From an uncultured Kordiimonas sp. (GTDB lineage Bacteria; Pseudomonadota; Alphaproteobacteria; Sphingomonadales; Kordiimonadaceae), in contig CANNDZ010000001.1 in NCBI GenBank assembly GCA_947503575.1, positions 2,232,001 through 2,296,000 of the forward strand: DNA of 64,000 bases, written 5' to 3'. The first letter of the stretch is position 1, and every line of letters begins with the position of its first letter. Positions 8,253 to 17,489 of the stretch are shown here, one piece after another. The position numbers and the translations under genes are program-made. Under the pieces are notes generated by a model. The model ran no database searches, had not been told where the DNA came from, and was given only the letters and a program-made list of their open reading frames with translations.

Positions 8253-10907
8253 CTATCTCAATGACTTCTCGGCCAACTCTCTGACATCATCACTCAACAT
8301 AGAAGATGACAGAAGGCTTCGCAGGCTGGCTTTCATCATTTCCTGGCGACATCCGTCAACGCGCATCCAACGTCCCAGCGGAGCAATCATTCTTGCCGCA
8401 GTCTGAGGATTTATTTTGTCCACTTCACAAATGATATCAGACAATAAGTTGTACCCACTGCCGTCAAAAGCATGGAAATTGCGCTGATTTGTCATCGCAA
8501 ATACAGAAACCAACGACCTCAGTCTATTTGGATTGTTCAAAGTAAAAGCAGTGTGCTTCATAAGCGGCTTGATCCCGGTCTCAGCATCAACAAAAGGACT
8601 TTGCGCTTGTACGGAGAACCACTTGTCGATGACTAAGTCTTCATGCTTCCACTGGTCATAAAAAGACGCAAGTGCCTGCTTTTTTTCCTTCCAATCTCTG
8701 TTGCACAAAATAGTCAGCGCCGCGAATTGATCGGTCATATTAGATGCAGAACTATAGTGATCGAAAACAAGAGACTTTGCCTCGCTTGTATTCAGCTTAC
8801 TGTGCGCTAGAAATGAAAGTAGAAGATTGTACAATTTTCTGAGAGGCCTGTTGCCCTTACCCAAGTCGGCCAACTGTTTCTGCAAGTCTTCCATTTTTTG
8901 AAGTAAAGAGCCCCAACACTCATCTGCGACCTGTTCTAGAAAGGCTTGTCTAACCCGATGTAGACCATCAGGTTCCAGTACATCCTGCTGTTGACCTAAT
9001 TGAGTTTCTGTCGGCACCGAAATCAATTCCGCTGCAAAAGCAGGATCAAGAGTGGTGTCTTCGAGGATAGATCTGATAGATACCAAAAACGCGTCCAATC
9101 CGTGCGGTTGGTTAGCCGCATCAAATCCGTCATCAGACAAACACGTAAGCAGATAATTTGAAAACAACTGCTGCCCGGCTTCCCAGCGTGCATACTCATC
9201 TTTATCAGACCGGAATAGCACGGCTCGTTCATTGTCATTCAGGTCAGATTTTAAATGAACGGGGGCACTGAAACCACGGAGTAAACTTGGTATTGCTGAA
9301 GGTGGGCAGTTGGCGAACTCAAACGTTTGCTCACATTGCGTCACTGACAGGCAGATGCCGTTTTCTGCAGGGTAACAGTCACCCTGCGCCTGCACTTCAA
9401 CTGGTTTGCCCTTGTCATCCAGCCACCCTAATACGAGAGGGATATGCATTGCTTCCTTACGAGGTTGGCCAGGTGTTGCTGGGCAAGATTGGCGAACCGT
9501 CAAAAACATTGTTCCGTTTTTGTATGATCGCTCGCATTCGAGCGTAGGAGTACCCGCCTGGGAATACCACAGGCGGAATTGCCCCAAATCCTGACCACTT
9601 TCCTCTTCCATGCAGCATACAAAATCTTCGCATGTTGCAGCCTGACCGTCAAAGCTCTGCAAATACCGCTTCACACCGTTCACAAAAGTTTCCGGCCCCA
9701 ATATGCGGGCCATCATACGGATGACCTCTGCCCCTTTGTTATAAACAGTTGTGGTGTAAAAGTTGTTGATCTCAAAATAGCTTTCGGGGCGAACTGGATG
9801 TGCAAGTGGCCCCGCATCCTCAGAGAACTGCAACATGCGCAACAGTTTTACATCGTCGATCCGCTTGACCGCCCGAGAGCCCATATCCGCTGAGAATTCC
9901 TGATCACGGAATACTGTCAATCCTTCTTTTAGGCTCAACTGAAACCAGTCGCGGCATGTGACGCGATTACCTGTCCAGTTGTGGAAATATTCGTGCCCGA
10001 TCACCCCTTCTACATGATCGTAATCGCTGTCTGTGGCCGTTTCTGGACGCGCCAACACATACTTGGTGTTGAAAATATTCAAGCCTTTGTTTTCCATGGC
10101 CCCCATATTGAAATCGGAAACAGCGACAATATTGTAAACATCCAGATCATATTCCAATCCGAACACATCTTCGTCCCATCTCATCGCTCGTTTAAGCGAA
10201 GCCATGGCGTGTTCGCATTTGTCGAGATCATGATCACGGACATATATGTTCAATGAAACCTGGCGGCCGCTCTGCGTTTTGAACGTATCAGAAAAAGGTG
10301 AGAGCTGCCCGGCAACAAGGGCAAACAAATAGCAGGGTTTGGGATAAGGGTCATGCCACTCTGCAAAATGGCGACCGTTACTCAACGACCCTGCCCTTGC
10401 CGGGTTGCCATTAGACAAGAGTACAGGATACGTGCCTTTATCAGCTTCAATGCGAACATCGTAAACCGCCAGAACATCAGGCCGATCCAAAAAATATGTA
10501 ATATGGCGAAACCCCTCGGCTTCGCACTGAGTGCATAAATTGCCACCAGATGCGTATAATCCTTCTAGCCTTGTGTTATCAGAAGGCGACAAACTGGTAG
10601 TAATTCGAAGTGTAAATTCGTCGGGAACGTCAAAAATCTGTAGTCCTGTTTCTGACAGGACATAATCGTTTTCGCTCAGCTTCTGGCCATCCAGAATAAC
10701 TTCCTCAAGAGCCATATAAGGCCCGCCATCAAGCCATAAGGCACTTTCGACCCCATTGCGACGATACTCGCCAGTTGCTTGGACCACTGTTCTGTCATCG
10801 TGAATCTGGAACAACAGATGAACACGATCGATCAAAAAAGCCGAGGGCTTATAATCCGCTAGTCGCGTTTCTTTTGCGTTCGCTACGCCTGCGTTACGGG
10901 CATCCAT
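8253..10907 (-). CDS. pepN: Aminopeptidase N (M1 zinc metallopeptidase)
   Basis: 884 aa, the normal length for bacterial PepN. The substrate-binding GAMEN is at residues 269-273, the zinc site HEYFH at 305-309, and the third zinc ligand Glu in LKEGLTVF at 328. The first 200 residues form the beta-rich N-terminal domain; the C-terminal 350 residues are the helical PepN cap (DUF3458 regions). It removes N-terminal residues from peptides in the cytoplasm. It starts 3 bp after the stop of the Lrp-type regulator, so the pair is likely one transcript; there is no clear Shine-Dalgarno, which suggests translational coupling. Confidence 0.97.
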   Translation of the reverse strand: MDARNAGVANAKETRLADYKPSAFLIDRVHLLFQIHDDRTVVQATGEYRRNGVESALWLDGGPYMALEEVILDGQKLSENDYVLSETGLQIFDVPDEFTLRITTSLSPSDNTRLEGLYASGGNLCTQCEAEGFRHITYFLDRPDVLAVYDVRIEADKGTYPVLLSNGNPARAGSLSNGRHFAEWHDPYPKPCYLFALVAGQLSPFSDTFKTQSGRQVSLNIYVRDHDLDKCEHAMASLKRAMRWDEDVFGLEYDLDVYNIVAVSDFNMGAMENKGLNIFNTKYVLARPETATDSDYDHVEGVIGHEYFHNWTGNRVTCRDWFQLSLKEGLTVFRDQEFSADMGSRAVKRIDDVKLLRMLQFSEDAGPLAHPVRPESYFEINNFYTTTVYNKGAEVIRMMARILGPETFVNGVKRYLQSFDGQAATCEDFVCCMEEESGQDLGQFRLWYSQAGTPTLECERSYKNGTMFLTVRQSCPATPGQPRKEAMHIPLVLGWLDDKGKPVEVQAQGDCYPAENGICLSVTQCEQTFEFANCPPSAIPSLLRGFSAPVHLKSDLNDNERAVLFRSDKDEYARWEAGQQLFSNYLLTCLSDDGFDAANQPHGLDAFLVSIRSILEDTTLDPAFAAELISVPTETQLGQQQDVLEPDGLHRVRQAFLEQVADECWGSLLQKMEDLQKQLADLGKGNRPLRKLYNLLLSFLAHSKLNTSEAKSLVFDHYSSASNMTDQFAALTILCNRDWKEKKQALASFYDQWKHEDLVIDKWFSVQAQSPFVDAETGIKPLMKHTAFTLNNPNRLRSLVSVFAMTNQRNFHAFDGSGYNLLSDIICEVDKINPQTAARMIAPLGRWMRVDGCRQEMMKASLRSLLSSSMLSDDVRELAEKSLR

Positions 10908-10910
10908 GGA

Positions 10911-11402
10911 TTAACTGCGCTTACGGCGTTGCCGACCGCTGTCCGCAGCATAGTCCAGCGGTAATGCTGTGGTATACTTGATGCGCTCCATCGCAAAAGA
11001 TGAGCTGACATCGGTCAATTGCACCTTTTTTATCAATTCTTTGTAAAAGCTGTCATAGGCGGTCATGTCTGGGACGACGACCCGCATCAAATAGTCAACT
11101 TCGCCGCTCATACGATACAATTCGACCACCTCGGGAAACTCGCATACAATGCGGGCGAACTCATCAAGCCATTCGAAATTGTGCTCGTTGGTTCTAATAG
11201 CAACAAACACATCAAGCGGTACATTGACTTTGTTGCGATCAACAAGCGCGACACGCCTTGTGATGTATCCTTCCTGTTCAAGGATTTGAATACGGCGCCA
11301 ACAGGGGGTGGTGGAAAGCCCCACCATTTCCGCCACTTCTGCCGTGCTGAGCGTAGCATCTTTTTGCAACAATCCTAGAATTTTACGATCAATATCGTCC
11401 AT
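10911..11402 (-). CDS. Lrp/AsnC-family transcriptional regulator
   Basis: 163 aa. The N-terminal winged HTH (residues 1-60) begins DDIDRKILGLLQKDATLS and continues with STTPCWRRIQILEQEGYI, the Lrp signature. The C-terminal RAM ligand-binding domain includes VVELYRMSGEVDYLMRVVV. Lrp/AsnC proteins respond to amino acids and bind DNA as dimers to octamers. The tight link to pepN suggests control of peptide or amino-acid use, but this is inference. The last residues are basic (GRQRRKRS). Confidence 0.93.
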   Translation of the reverse strand: MDDIDRKILGLLQKDATLSTAEVAEMVGLSTTPCWRRIQILEQEGYITRRVALVDRNKVNVPLDVFVAIRTNEHNFEWLDEFARIVCEFPEVVELYRMSGEVDYLMRVVVPDMTAYDSFYKELIKKVQLTDVSSSFAMERIKYTTALPLDYAADSGRQRRKRS

Positions 11403-11464
11403 TATGAACCCTTATGTGATACCAAAAACCAATACAGGCCTTTTTTTTAGCAGATTTTGTCGAC

Positions 11465-11503
11465 AAAAAAAGAAAAAGCCGCACCTGAGTAGGCACGGCT
11501 TTC
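11465..11503 (-). terminator. Rho-independent terminator downstream of the bufferin operon (doxX)
   Basis: Reading on the minus strand, GAAAGCCGTGCC and GGTGCGGCTTTTTC form a hairpin with about a 6-base loop, followed by a T-rich tract. It lies between the doxX stop (11522) and the Lrp gene start (11402), separating the two units. Confidence 0.8.
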
Positions 11504-11521
11504 GTATTTTATAACCAGAAA

Positions 11522-11968
11522 CTACTGCAAAGATTTCGATACCGCAGAATCGAGGGCTACTTTACCGGGACCCACCATTATGATGCCAATTAGCGCGGCA
11601 GCCCATAAGATATGGTCTGGCCACAACTGGGGCATCACCATCTGGATTACACCTGTCATCACCAGCAGACCCGCAGCCGCAAATCGTGAAGCAAAACCAA
11701 AGACTAGCATCAAGGGTAAAATGGTTTCTCCGTACAATGCCAACTGGGCAGCTGTTTCTGCCTCAAGGCCGGGCACTGGATGTTCGTATTCGAACAGGTC
11801 AGGCGTAAAACTGTTAAGTTCCAAAAAGCCCTCGCCTGCTTTGGTGCGACCAGACTTGTAAAAGATACCTGCAATCCACAACCGCAACCATAGCACCATG
11901 ATATCTTGAACAGAGACCATACCGCTCATTTTTTGATAAAAACCGTTAATTTTTTGAATAATATTCAT
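11522..11968 (-). CDS. DoxX-family membrane protein of the bufferin operon
   Basis: 148 aa with four predicted membrane helices (about residues 20-37, 65-90, 95-112 and 118-138) and the DoxX features RLWIAGIFYKSGRTKAG and LMLVFGFASRFAA. DoxX proteins are small quinone-associated membrane proteins of uncertain reaction. This gene follows bufC at 36 bp in the same direction, with a good ribosome site (AAGGGACC) before ATG 11968. DoxX genes are frequent partners of DUF2282-DUF692-DUF2063 (bufferin) operons, where an electron-transfer role for peptide maturation has been suggested. Confidence 0.88.
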   Translation of the reverse strand: MNIIQKINGFYQKMSGMVSVQDIMVLWLRLWIAGIFYKSGRTKAGEGFLELNSFTPDLFEYEHPVPGLEAETAAQLALYGETILPLMLVFGFASRFAAAGLLVMTGVIQMVMPQLWPDHILWAAALIGIIMVGPGKVALDSAVSKSLQ

Positions 11969-12004
11969 AGTTGGTCCCTTTATAAATTTGGTGTGGATCG
12001 CTCT

Positions 12005-12736
12005 TTAATTGCCGTAAGGCGACACAATAATCTTCTTCGCGTTCAATGACTTAAAAATATCCTCGTCACTAATTTCACTAAAATATGCGGGTATGCCTTC
12101 TTCTGCGATTTCTTCAAGGGCATCTGCCTCAGCTGGACTGAGCGCGATAAGGCTAACCTCTCCACTCGCCAATAAAACAGCGACAGTTTGACCACCCTGA
12201 TCCAAACTAATGGCTTCCGGTGGAAGGTGACCGTTTGCAACGCTCCAAAAACCAAGCAGAGGGTACTCGCTGCTGATAATTCTGGTATTGGGATTTATTT
12301 CCCAGCTTGCAGCAGAAACGGCCTCTTGCACCTCTTGCTCGTTAACAAGCTGCAACTCATGTAGGGCCCACTCAAGCTCTGCGATATCTGCGGCATATGG
12401 CACCTGTTCACTAGCCTTGTGTTCAGCAAGAAATGGCCCAAACATAGCGCCATATCCGGCAAGAGAGGCATCTTTCGGCGGGTGCTTGAGGCAAAATTCC
12501 CCAAGAGCTCCTTTTAAAAAAGCTGGGCCAACAAATGCTTCAAGGGTCGAAAAGACACCTGCCAAACTTGTTGTCAGGGTCTCTCTGAAATTGTTGTGAT
12601 GGATATTCAAGCGCTGCGCCACTGGTACGCCGCCAGCTTTAACCAAATCTTTGACAAGAGCGGGATCCGAACTACCAGTTAAAACAGCCGTCTTCATTAG
12701 TTCTTGAAAATGAACGAGTTCATCAAGCGGCTCCAT
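12005..12736 (-). CDS. bufC: BufC/HvfC-type DUF2063 partner protein
   Basis: 243 aa. The N-terminal DUF2063 (putative DNA-binding domain by old name) region has RLNIHHNNFRETLTTSLAGV and FPTLEAFVGP-like segments (VFSTLEAFVGPAF), then the typical ADIAELEWALHE block. In MNIO systems this protein acts as a partner that presents the precursor peptide to the DUF692 enzyme. The ATG at 12736 has a GGGAGG ribosome site and overlaps the end of bufB by 14 bp, indicating translational coupling. The C-terminal half is a variable domain and carries no recognised motif. Confidence 0.88.
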   Translation of the reverse strand: MEPLDELVHFQELMKTAVLTGSSDPALVKDLVKAGGVPVAQRLNIHHNNFRETLTTSLAGVFSTLEAFVGPAFLKGALGEFCLKHPPKDASLAGYGAMFGPFLAEHKASEQVPYAADIAELEWALHELQLVNEQEVQEAVSAASWEINPNTRIISSEYPLLGFWSVANGHLPPEAISLDQGGQTVAVLLASGEVSLIALSPAEADALEEIAEEGIPAYFSEISDEDIFKSLNAKKIIVSPYGN

Positions 12737-13613
12737 GGACCGCCTCCCTACCCGCTGTGTTTAAAGCGGTTTGCATTGCAGAACGCGCTTTATCAGCCTC
12801 ATCAATCAGTGTCGTAAAATCAGGGACATTGGTATCCCATTCAACTAGCGTGGGGCGTTCCCCAAAACGTCGGATCGTATGGTCATACAACGCCCATACA
12901 TCATCAATAACGGGGCTACCGTGGTCATCTAGCCGGAGTTCTGCACCGTCGATACTTTTGACAGTATGGCCCGCCAAATGGATCTCCCCGACCAGTTCCC
13001 CGGGTATATTGTTGATATAGTCTTTGGCATCAAAACCGTTGTTGCGCGAAGAGACATAAATATTGTTCACATCCAGCAGAATACCGCAATTGGTCGCGTC
13101 AGCGACGCGGCCCAAATATTCAGGTTCAGGAATGTCAGTAGACTGAAAAGCTACATAAGTAGACGGGTTTTCGATTAAAATCCGTCGGCCAATCGCATCT
13201 TGCATACGGTTCACATTGTCACTGACAACCGCCAACGTCATCGCGTTCAGCGGTAAAGGTAACAAATCATTCAAATACGTCCCGTCATGGACAGACCAGG
13301 CAAGATGTTCAGACACCAACCAAGGGTCAAACCGGTCAACAACATTGCGGAACCTTTGCAAGTGGTTCTTATCCAAGCCCTCGGCAGAACCGAGAGACGT
13401 ACCAACACCATGGATAGACAGTGGATACTTGTCACCGATAGCTTCAAGAAACCGCAGATGGTTACCGCCCGGCATCATGTAGTTTTCAGCATGCACCTCA
13501 AAAAAGCTGAGGCTATACTGACCTTCAAGGGCTTCAGCATAGTGTTGGGCCTTTAGCCCAACACCAATATGATGAAGCGTCCCAGCTTGGTTGACAGAAT
13601 GGATATTCGCCAT
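12723..13613 (-). CDS. bufB: BufB/HvfB-type MNIO (DUF692) iron-dependent peptide-modifying enzyme
   Basis: 296 aa from ATG 13613 (MANIHSVNQ). Longer in-frame starts reach 13709 but would overlap bufA and lack homology. The DUF692 TIM-barrel is complete: HIGVGLKAQHY, FFEVHAENYM, SIHGVGTSLGS, SEHLAWS, ENPSTYV, ILLDVNNIYVS, GEIHLAGH and VEWDTNVPD. The His/Glu/Asp residues in these blocks bind the two or three iron ions of multinuclear non-heme iron oxidative enzymes. In bufferin systems this enzyme converts Cys residues of the precursor to thiooxazole-type heterocycles. It lies 26 bp after bufA. Confidence 0.93.
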   Translation of the reverse strand: MANIHSVNQAGTLHHIGVGLKAQHYAEALEGQYSLSFFEVHAENYMMPGGNHLRFLEAIGDKYPLSIHGVGTSLGSAEGLDKNHLQRFRNVVDRFDPWLVSEHLAWSVHDGTYLNDLLPLPLNAMTLAVVSDNVNRMQDAIGRRILIENPSTYVAFQSTDIPEPEYLGRVADATNCGILLDVNNIYVSSRNNGFDAKDYINNIPGELVGEIHLAGHTVKSIDGAELRLDDHGSPVIDDVWALYDHTIRRFGERPTLVEWDTNVPDFTTLIDEADKARSAMQTALNTAGREAVHGAA

Positions 13614-13639
13614 TGGCCTATGTCCGGAACGCAGCTGGA

Positions 13640-13918
13640 TTAGGCTTTTTTCGGAGCCTTCGCACCACCAGCAATACGGTCGCACAGGCCTTTTGCAACG
13701 TAAATCCACTCTTCACCGTGGTTGTCCACTTTGGCTTGGCCGGCGCAGCTGTGTGTAGATGTGGCACAGTCGTTCATGCCTTTAGCAACTATGCCGTAGC
13801 ATTTTTCTTTTTTTGCTTTTTTGTCTTGAGCAACAGCAGTGCCAGAAATAACAGTCATCGCAAACGCGAGAGCGCCAGTAGTGGCAACAGCGGTTTTAGC
13901 AACACGATTGAGTTTCAT
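13640..13918 (-). CDS. bufA: Bufferin precursor peptide (DUF2282, BufA1 type)
   Basis: 92 aa from ATG 13918, which has an AGAAGGA ribosome site; a longer frame to 13975 has no such site. A Sec signal peptide (residues 1-30, ending GTAVA) precedes a small basic mature peptide with four Cys at 40, 51, 58 and 79 ([27 protein letters not shown]). This Cys pattern is the DUF2282 signature. Bufferins are RiPPs whose central Cys are modified by the DUF692 enzyme and which sequester copper in the periplasm. First gene of bufA-bufB-bufC-doxX. Confidence 0.93.
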   Translation of the reverse strand: MKLNRVAKTAVATTGALAFAMTVISGTAVAQDKKAKKEKCYGIVAKGMNDCATSTHSCAGQAKVDNHGEEWIYVAKGLCDRIAGGAKAPKKA

Positions 13919-13988
13919 AATATCAGTCCTTCTGTTCATTTTTCCCTGCCTCGCGGCTCGCCCCCGTAAAGGCATAGACCCCGGGGAG

Positions 13989-14003
13989 GACGGTTGATCC
14001 GTC
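13989..14003. promoter_or_regulatory. Inverted repeat in the bufA upstream region, possible operator
   Basis: GACGG-TTGAT-CCGTC, a perfect 5-bp inverted repeat, about 70 bp before the bufA start; an adjacent CCCCGGGG palindrome lies at about 13979. Bufferin operons are copper- or ECF-sigma-controlled in studied bacteria. I could not identify a convincing ECF promoter here, so the role is open. Confidence 0.3.
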
Positions 14004-14210
14004 TGAGCACTATATTACGCCGGATGGTTCAGATAAAAAGTGATATAGCCATCACGAGTTAGTGAGACATATGTCAAAAAGAAAAAAGTACTTGAAAACA
14101 GTGGACTAAAGCGCGTTTGGGCCTTTGAGAAGTTTAAGTCCGCTCGAGTGAATGACGTTCAATACAGCGCTACCCGCCATCATTTGACACAACCGTGAAC
14201 GATTTGAGGC

Positions 14211-17200
14211 TTACCCGCCCATAAAATCGCCGCGATAATCTTTCATAAAACTCTGGAATTTTTCGACACTCGCGATTTCAGTAACGATGGCCCCTAGCTC
14301 GCGGCCACTTAATTCCTGATCATTCGTCAACAGCTCAAAGGCGGTTGCAAAATCACCAGACCTCATCTGCGTTCCATAACGGCGACGAAGCTCGATCAAG
14401 CCGGCCCTGTCTTCCGTAAAGGTCATAGAAATTGCTAGTCGCACCAGATTTAACCGCTGCAATTCCGTAAGCGCGGCGTTTCGTCGCCAACCATCGCCCA
14501 ACAGCCGCCTGATAGTCGGCACCAATTGCGTCCAGCTTTTACCACCCCAGAAGATATCTGCACGAAGCACCTCTGCGTCTGCGCTACGGTCTTCTTCCAC
14601 CAACACTTCAGCTTCCTCAAAGCGTTCCATTTCTATAAGCGCACGCGCTTCGACATGTCGCCTGTTTGCCAGGATATCTTGCGGCAGTCTTGGCTCCCGA
14701 GTAGCCCGCAGGATTTCAAGCGCCGCTTCCGGTTTTCTATTCAGAATGTGTATCTTGGCAAGGTTTGCCGCAATTTGGGCGCGGGCAGCACCTTCTGTAC
14801 GTGCTTTAACCTGATAATCTAGCAAGTCTGCCGCGCGGTCTAATAAATCGACCGACACCAACCTGTCCGCAAGGCGGCGGATCATCAAGTCCCCTTCTGC
14901 ACCCAACGGCGTCAGTTCACGGAACTTATAGTAAAGGCTAATAGCGGAAACAGGTGTTAACTCCTCGGCCATACCATCAAGGAACAATGAGCGGAAAACC
15001 TGACCCATTTTCTGTGACATGCGCTTTTCGCGCGCGACCTCCGGGTAATAGGAAACACCCTGGCGAAGGGTTTCCAACCCAATTTCATATTGCTTGGTTT
15101 CAAAATAAAGATCAGCGAGGTCATTCAGCAACAAGCTCTCAAAACGGTCTCCGCGCCAAGCATAACGCAAACGCTCCAGCTGATCGATTGCAATTTCAGC
15201 ACTAATATCACCATTATCAAGGTTAAAGAGTGTCCTTGAATATCTCGCTCGCGCAGAAATCCAGCGCTCTGGAGAGGCTGTTAAATCATCAAACTGCGTT
15301 TGCGCTATGTCTGTTTGACCCTGAATTTCGGCAATCCGCGCGCTCTGATAAACCGTCTCTGATAACTGACTTTCGGTCAATGTCAGACCATTCATCAAAT
15401 CAATTTCCTCTTGTGCCAATTCCAGGTCACCAATCTCAATGGCAGCGCGAATAACAGCCAGTTGCAGCTCGGCACGATCAAACTCGTCATACGTGCCCAT
15501 GACATCCTTGCCGCGACGGTAATACTCCAGCGCGTCTTCATGTTTTCCGCGCGCTTCGGCAATCATAGCGCGCCATAGCTCAGCGTCCTGCTCGGATGCA
15601 AGCTCAGGCACCGCCAAATCTGCGGCAGCTTCATCAAGTCTGCCCTGCTTAAAATTAGCTACACCACGAACCGCGCGGAACTCGCCGTTTTGTTCCAGCA
15701 GTTCATCGCTATTCAGCATCACCTTCAGAACACCCAGTGCCTCTGCTGCCCGGCCATGAGCAAGATAATAACGAGCCAGTTTCCAGCGTACATCGTTGGC
15801 GTTTCCATGCGACGACAAAGATAGCTCGTACAACAGGCGACTTTTGTTTTTCCGGTATTCCCAAGGTTGTCCAATCCTCCAGGACTCAAAATCAATTAGA
15901 CGAGCAAAGCCAATTTGGGCATCATTTCCAATGCCAGTTGACCGCGACAAACGTGACGCTGACAGGAGACTATTGCCTGCCGACCGGATGGCAACACCGT
16001 CACGGAACCTATCAATCAGCACCCCATCCGACAGTGGACTAATGGCAATCCCTTGTGATGTTTCCAGTACCTCAGCTGCGGCATAGCTGTATTTCTGAGC
16101 AACACCTGTGCTTTGTCGCAAAATTGGTAACACGACCAACAGGTCACCAATGTCAGGGTCTTCAAATTCTATCTTACGTCCCAGATCAGATGCCTGAATA
16201 AAAATCTGTTGCCCCTGAGCCTGATCATCTCGGCGTGTCGGTCGCAAAGGAAAACGTGGTTTCGCAGGTGTGTCTTTTAGGAAAACATGCCAAGTCGTCT
16301 CTTCGCGCTCCACAACAAAATTCTGGTTTGCTCTTATCGACATTCTGAGGATAAGGGCATCAGGGTCACGAAGCTGCTCCATTCTTCTTATGCGTCGCGA
16401 AACCTCATTGCCGCCTTGGCGTAAGCCCGTAGTATCCAGTTGAAACGGCTTATCAAAAACGGTCCAAAGCGCACCACCCCGCTCGAAAACTGCAATCGCA
16501 GCGTCTTCTGGGATATTGAAACTAATTTTTACACTTTCCTCGAACGCTTCAGTGCGAACCGTAACAGCATTTTCAGAATCAGCGACAGCTTCCATATCAC
16601 CAAATTCAATTGCACTGGTTTGTTCACGGATACTGGGATCAACGTCTGTCGGAGACGTCGACCTAGGCCCCGTACTTTGTTGGTTATCGGCACCAGCGTT
16701 GTTACGGTCAACAAGCGGTTCATCGTCGCGATCGGTATTTGCGACGCTATTCATGGGCGTGTCTGTTGTTGCCGATGTATTATCTGGTGTTGCCCCTTGA
16801 CCCTGAGCGTTGTTATCGCCGCTGCCAGCCGCAGTTTGTTCAGGTTTGGCCGACGACTGGTCCTGCACCTGGTCAGGAGCAGTTCCAGCAATGTCTTGTT
16901 GCTGTGCCGCGTTGGTACCATCAGGTTCGCCCGACCCATTGGTGTTTTCATCTGCAGAGGTGCGTGTTTGCTGAGCGCCTTGGCCTGCAGGCGTATCTGC
17001 AGCATCCGCAGTGCCTGCGCTTTCCTGTGCAGGCCCGGCATTTCTTGCAACGCGACGTGCAGCGTTTCTTATAGTGGCATTAAGATCGCCACCATATACG
17101 TCTACCACGACAAAGCCGCCGGAGCGGAAATCCCGAAATGTCACACCAGGTAGGACATCAAAAACTAACCGAGTTTGGCCACCCAACTGGCGGATTGCCA

Positions 17201-17489
17201 CGCTGCCAACGCGCTCAAGGTCTGTATTTTCAAATGCTGATGAATTGATAGCAAACTGACCATCAAGGTTAATGGTCAGGATCCGATTGCGCTGCGATAA
17301 CGAATAGCCGACGTCGGCCGGTAAATCGATAACGATCCGGCTGTAATTTGCCTGCATTGCACCTTGTAATTGAAGCGGTGTCTGATCTTGTGCACTCGCT
17401 GCATAGGAACATAGTGCCACCAATAGGCAGGCATGCAGCGCAACCATTGAGCACCTGAATATTTTCTGGACATACTTTTTAAAAAACAT
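14211..17489 (-). CDS. Large periplasmic protein with N-terminal AMIN-like domain and C-terminal TPRs, motor-operon member
   Basis: 1092 aa from ATG 17489, chosen because it gives a standard signal peptide (hydrophobic residues about 16-32, then YAASAQ); TTG 17519 and ATG 17501 are in-frame alternatives. Residues about 35-130 form a beta-rich region resembling AMIN-like domains (RIVIDLPADVGYSL, RLVFDVLPGVTFRDF). Residues 135-285 are a Gln/Thr/Asn/Asp-rich linker. From about 540 onward many TPR-like helical pairs run to the C-terminus (RWKLARYYLAHGRAAEALGVL, AELWRAMIAEARGKHEDALEYYRRG). It overlaps the preceding MotB-like gene by 11 bp. Position and periplasmic TPR content suggest a stator or rod-associated assembly factor, but I know no characterised homologue. 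Confidence 0.8.
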   Translation of the reverse strand: MFFKKYVQKIFRCSMVALHACLLVALCSYAASAQDQTPLQLQGAMQANYSRIVIDLPADVGYSLSQRNRILTINLDGQFAINSSAFENTDLERVGSVAIRQLGGQTRLVFDVLPGVTFRDFRSGGFVVVDVYGGDLNATIRNAARRVARNAGPAQESAGTADAADTPAGQGAQQTRTSADENTNGSGEPDGTNAAQQQDIAGTAPDQVQDQSSAKPEQTAAGSGDNNAQGQGATPDNTSATTDTPMNSVANTDRDDEPLVDRNNAGADNQQSTGPRSTSPTDVDPSIREQTSAIEFGDMEAVADSENAVTVRTEAFEESVKISFNIPEDAAIAVFERGGALWTVFDKPFQLDTTGLRQGGNEVSRRIRRMEQLRDPDALILRMSIRANQNFVVEREETTWHVFLKDTPAKPRFPLRPTRRDDQAQGQQIFIQASDLGRKIEFEDPDIGDLLVVLPILRQSTGVAQKYSYAAAEVLETSQGIAISPLSDGVLIDRFRDGVAIRSAGNSLLSASRLSRSTGIGNDAQIGFARLIDFESWRIGQPWEYRKNKSRLLYELSLSSHGNANDVRWKLARYYLAHGRAAEALGVLKVMLNSDELLEQNGEFRAVRGVANFKQGRLDEAAADLAVPELASEQDAELWRAMIAEARGKHEDALEYYRRGKDVMGTYDEFDRAELQLAVIRAAIEIGDLELAQEEIDLMNGLTLTESQLSETVYQSARIAEIQGQTDIAQTQFDDLTASPERWISARARYSRTLFNLDNGDISAEIAIDQLERLRYAWRGDRFESLLLNDLADLYFETKQYEIGLETLRQGVSYYPEVAREKRMSQKMGQVFRSLFLDGMAEELTPVSAISLYYKFRELTPLGAEGDLMIRRLADRLVSVDLLDRAADLLDYQVKARTEGAARAQIAANLAKIHILNRKPEAALEILRATREPRLPQDILANRRHVEARALIEMERFEEAEVLVEEDRSADAEVLRADIFWGGKSWTQLVPTIRRLLGDGWRRNAALTELQRLNLVRLAISMTFTEDRAGLIELRRRYGTQMRSGDFATAFELLTNDQELSGRELGAIVTEIASVEKFQSFMKDYRGDFMGG

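Noticed and set aside
16440-17153. Plus-strand 237-aa Cys/Arg-rich frame
   Set aside because: Antisense to the low-complexity linker of the large TPR protein; no start site.
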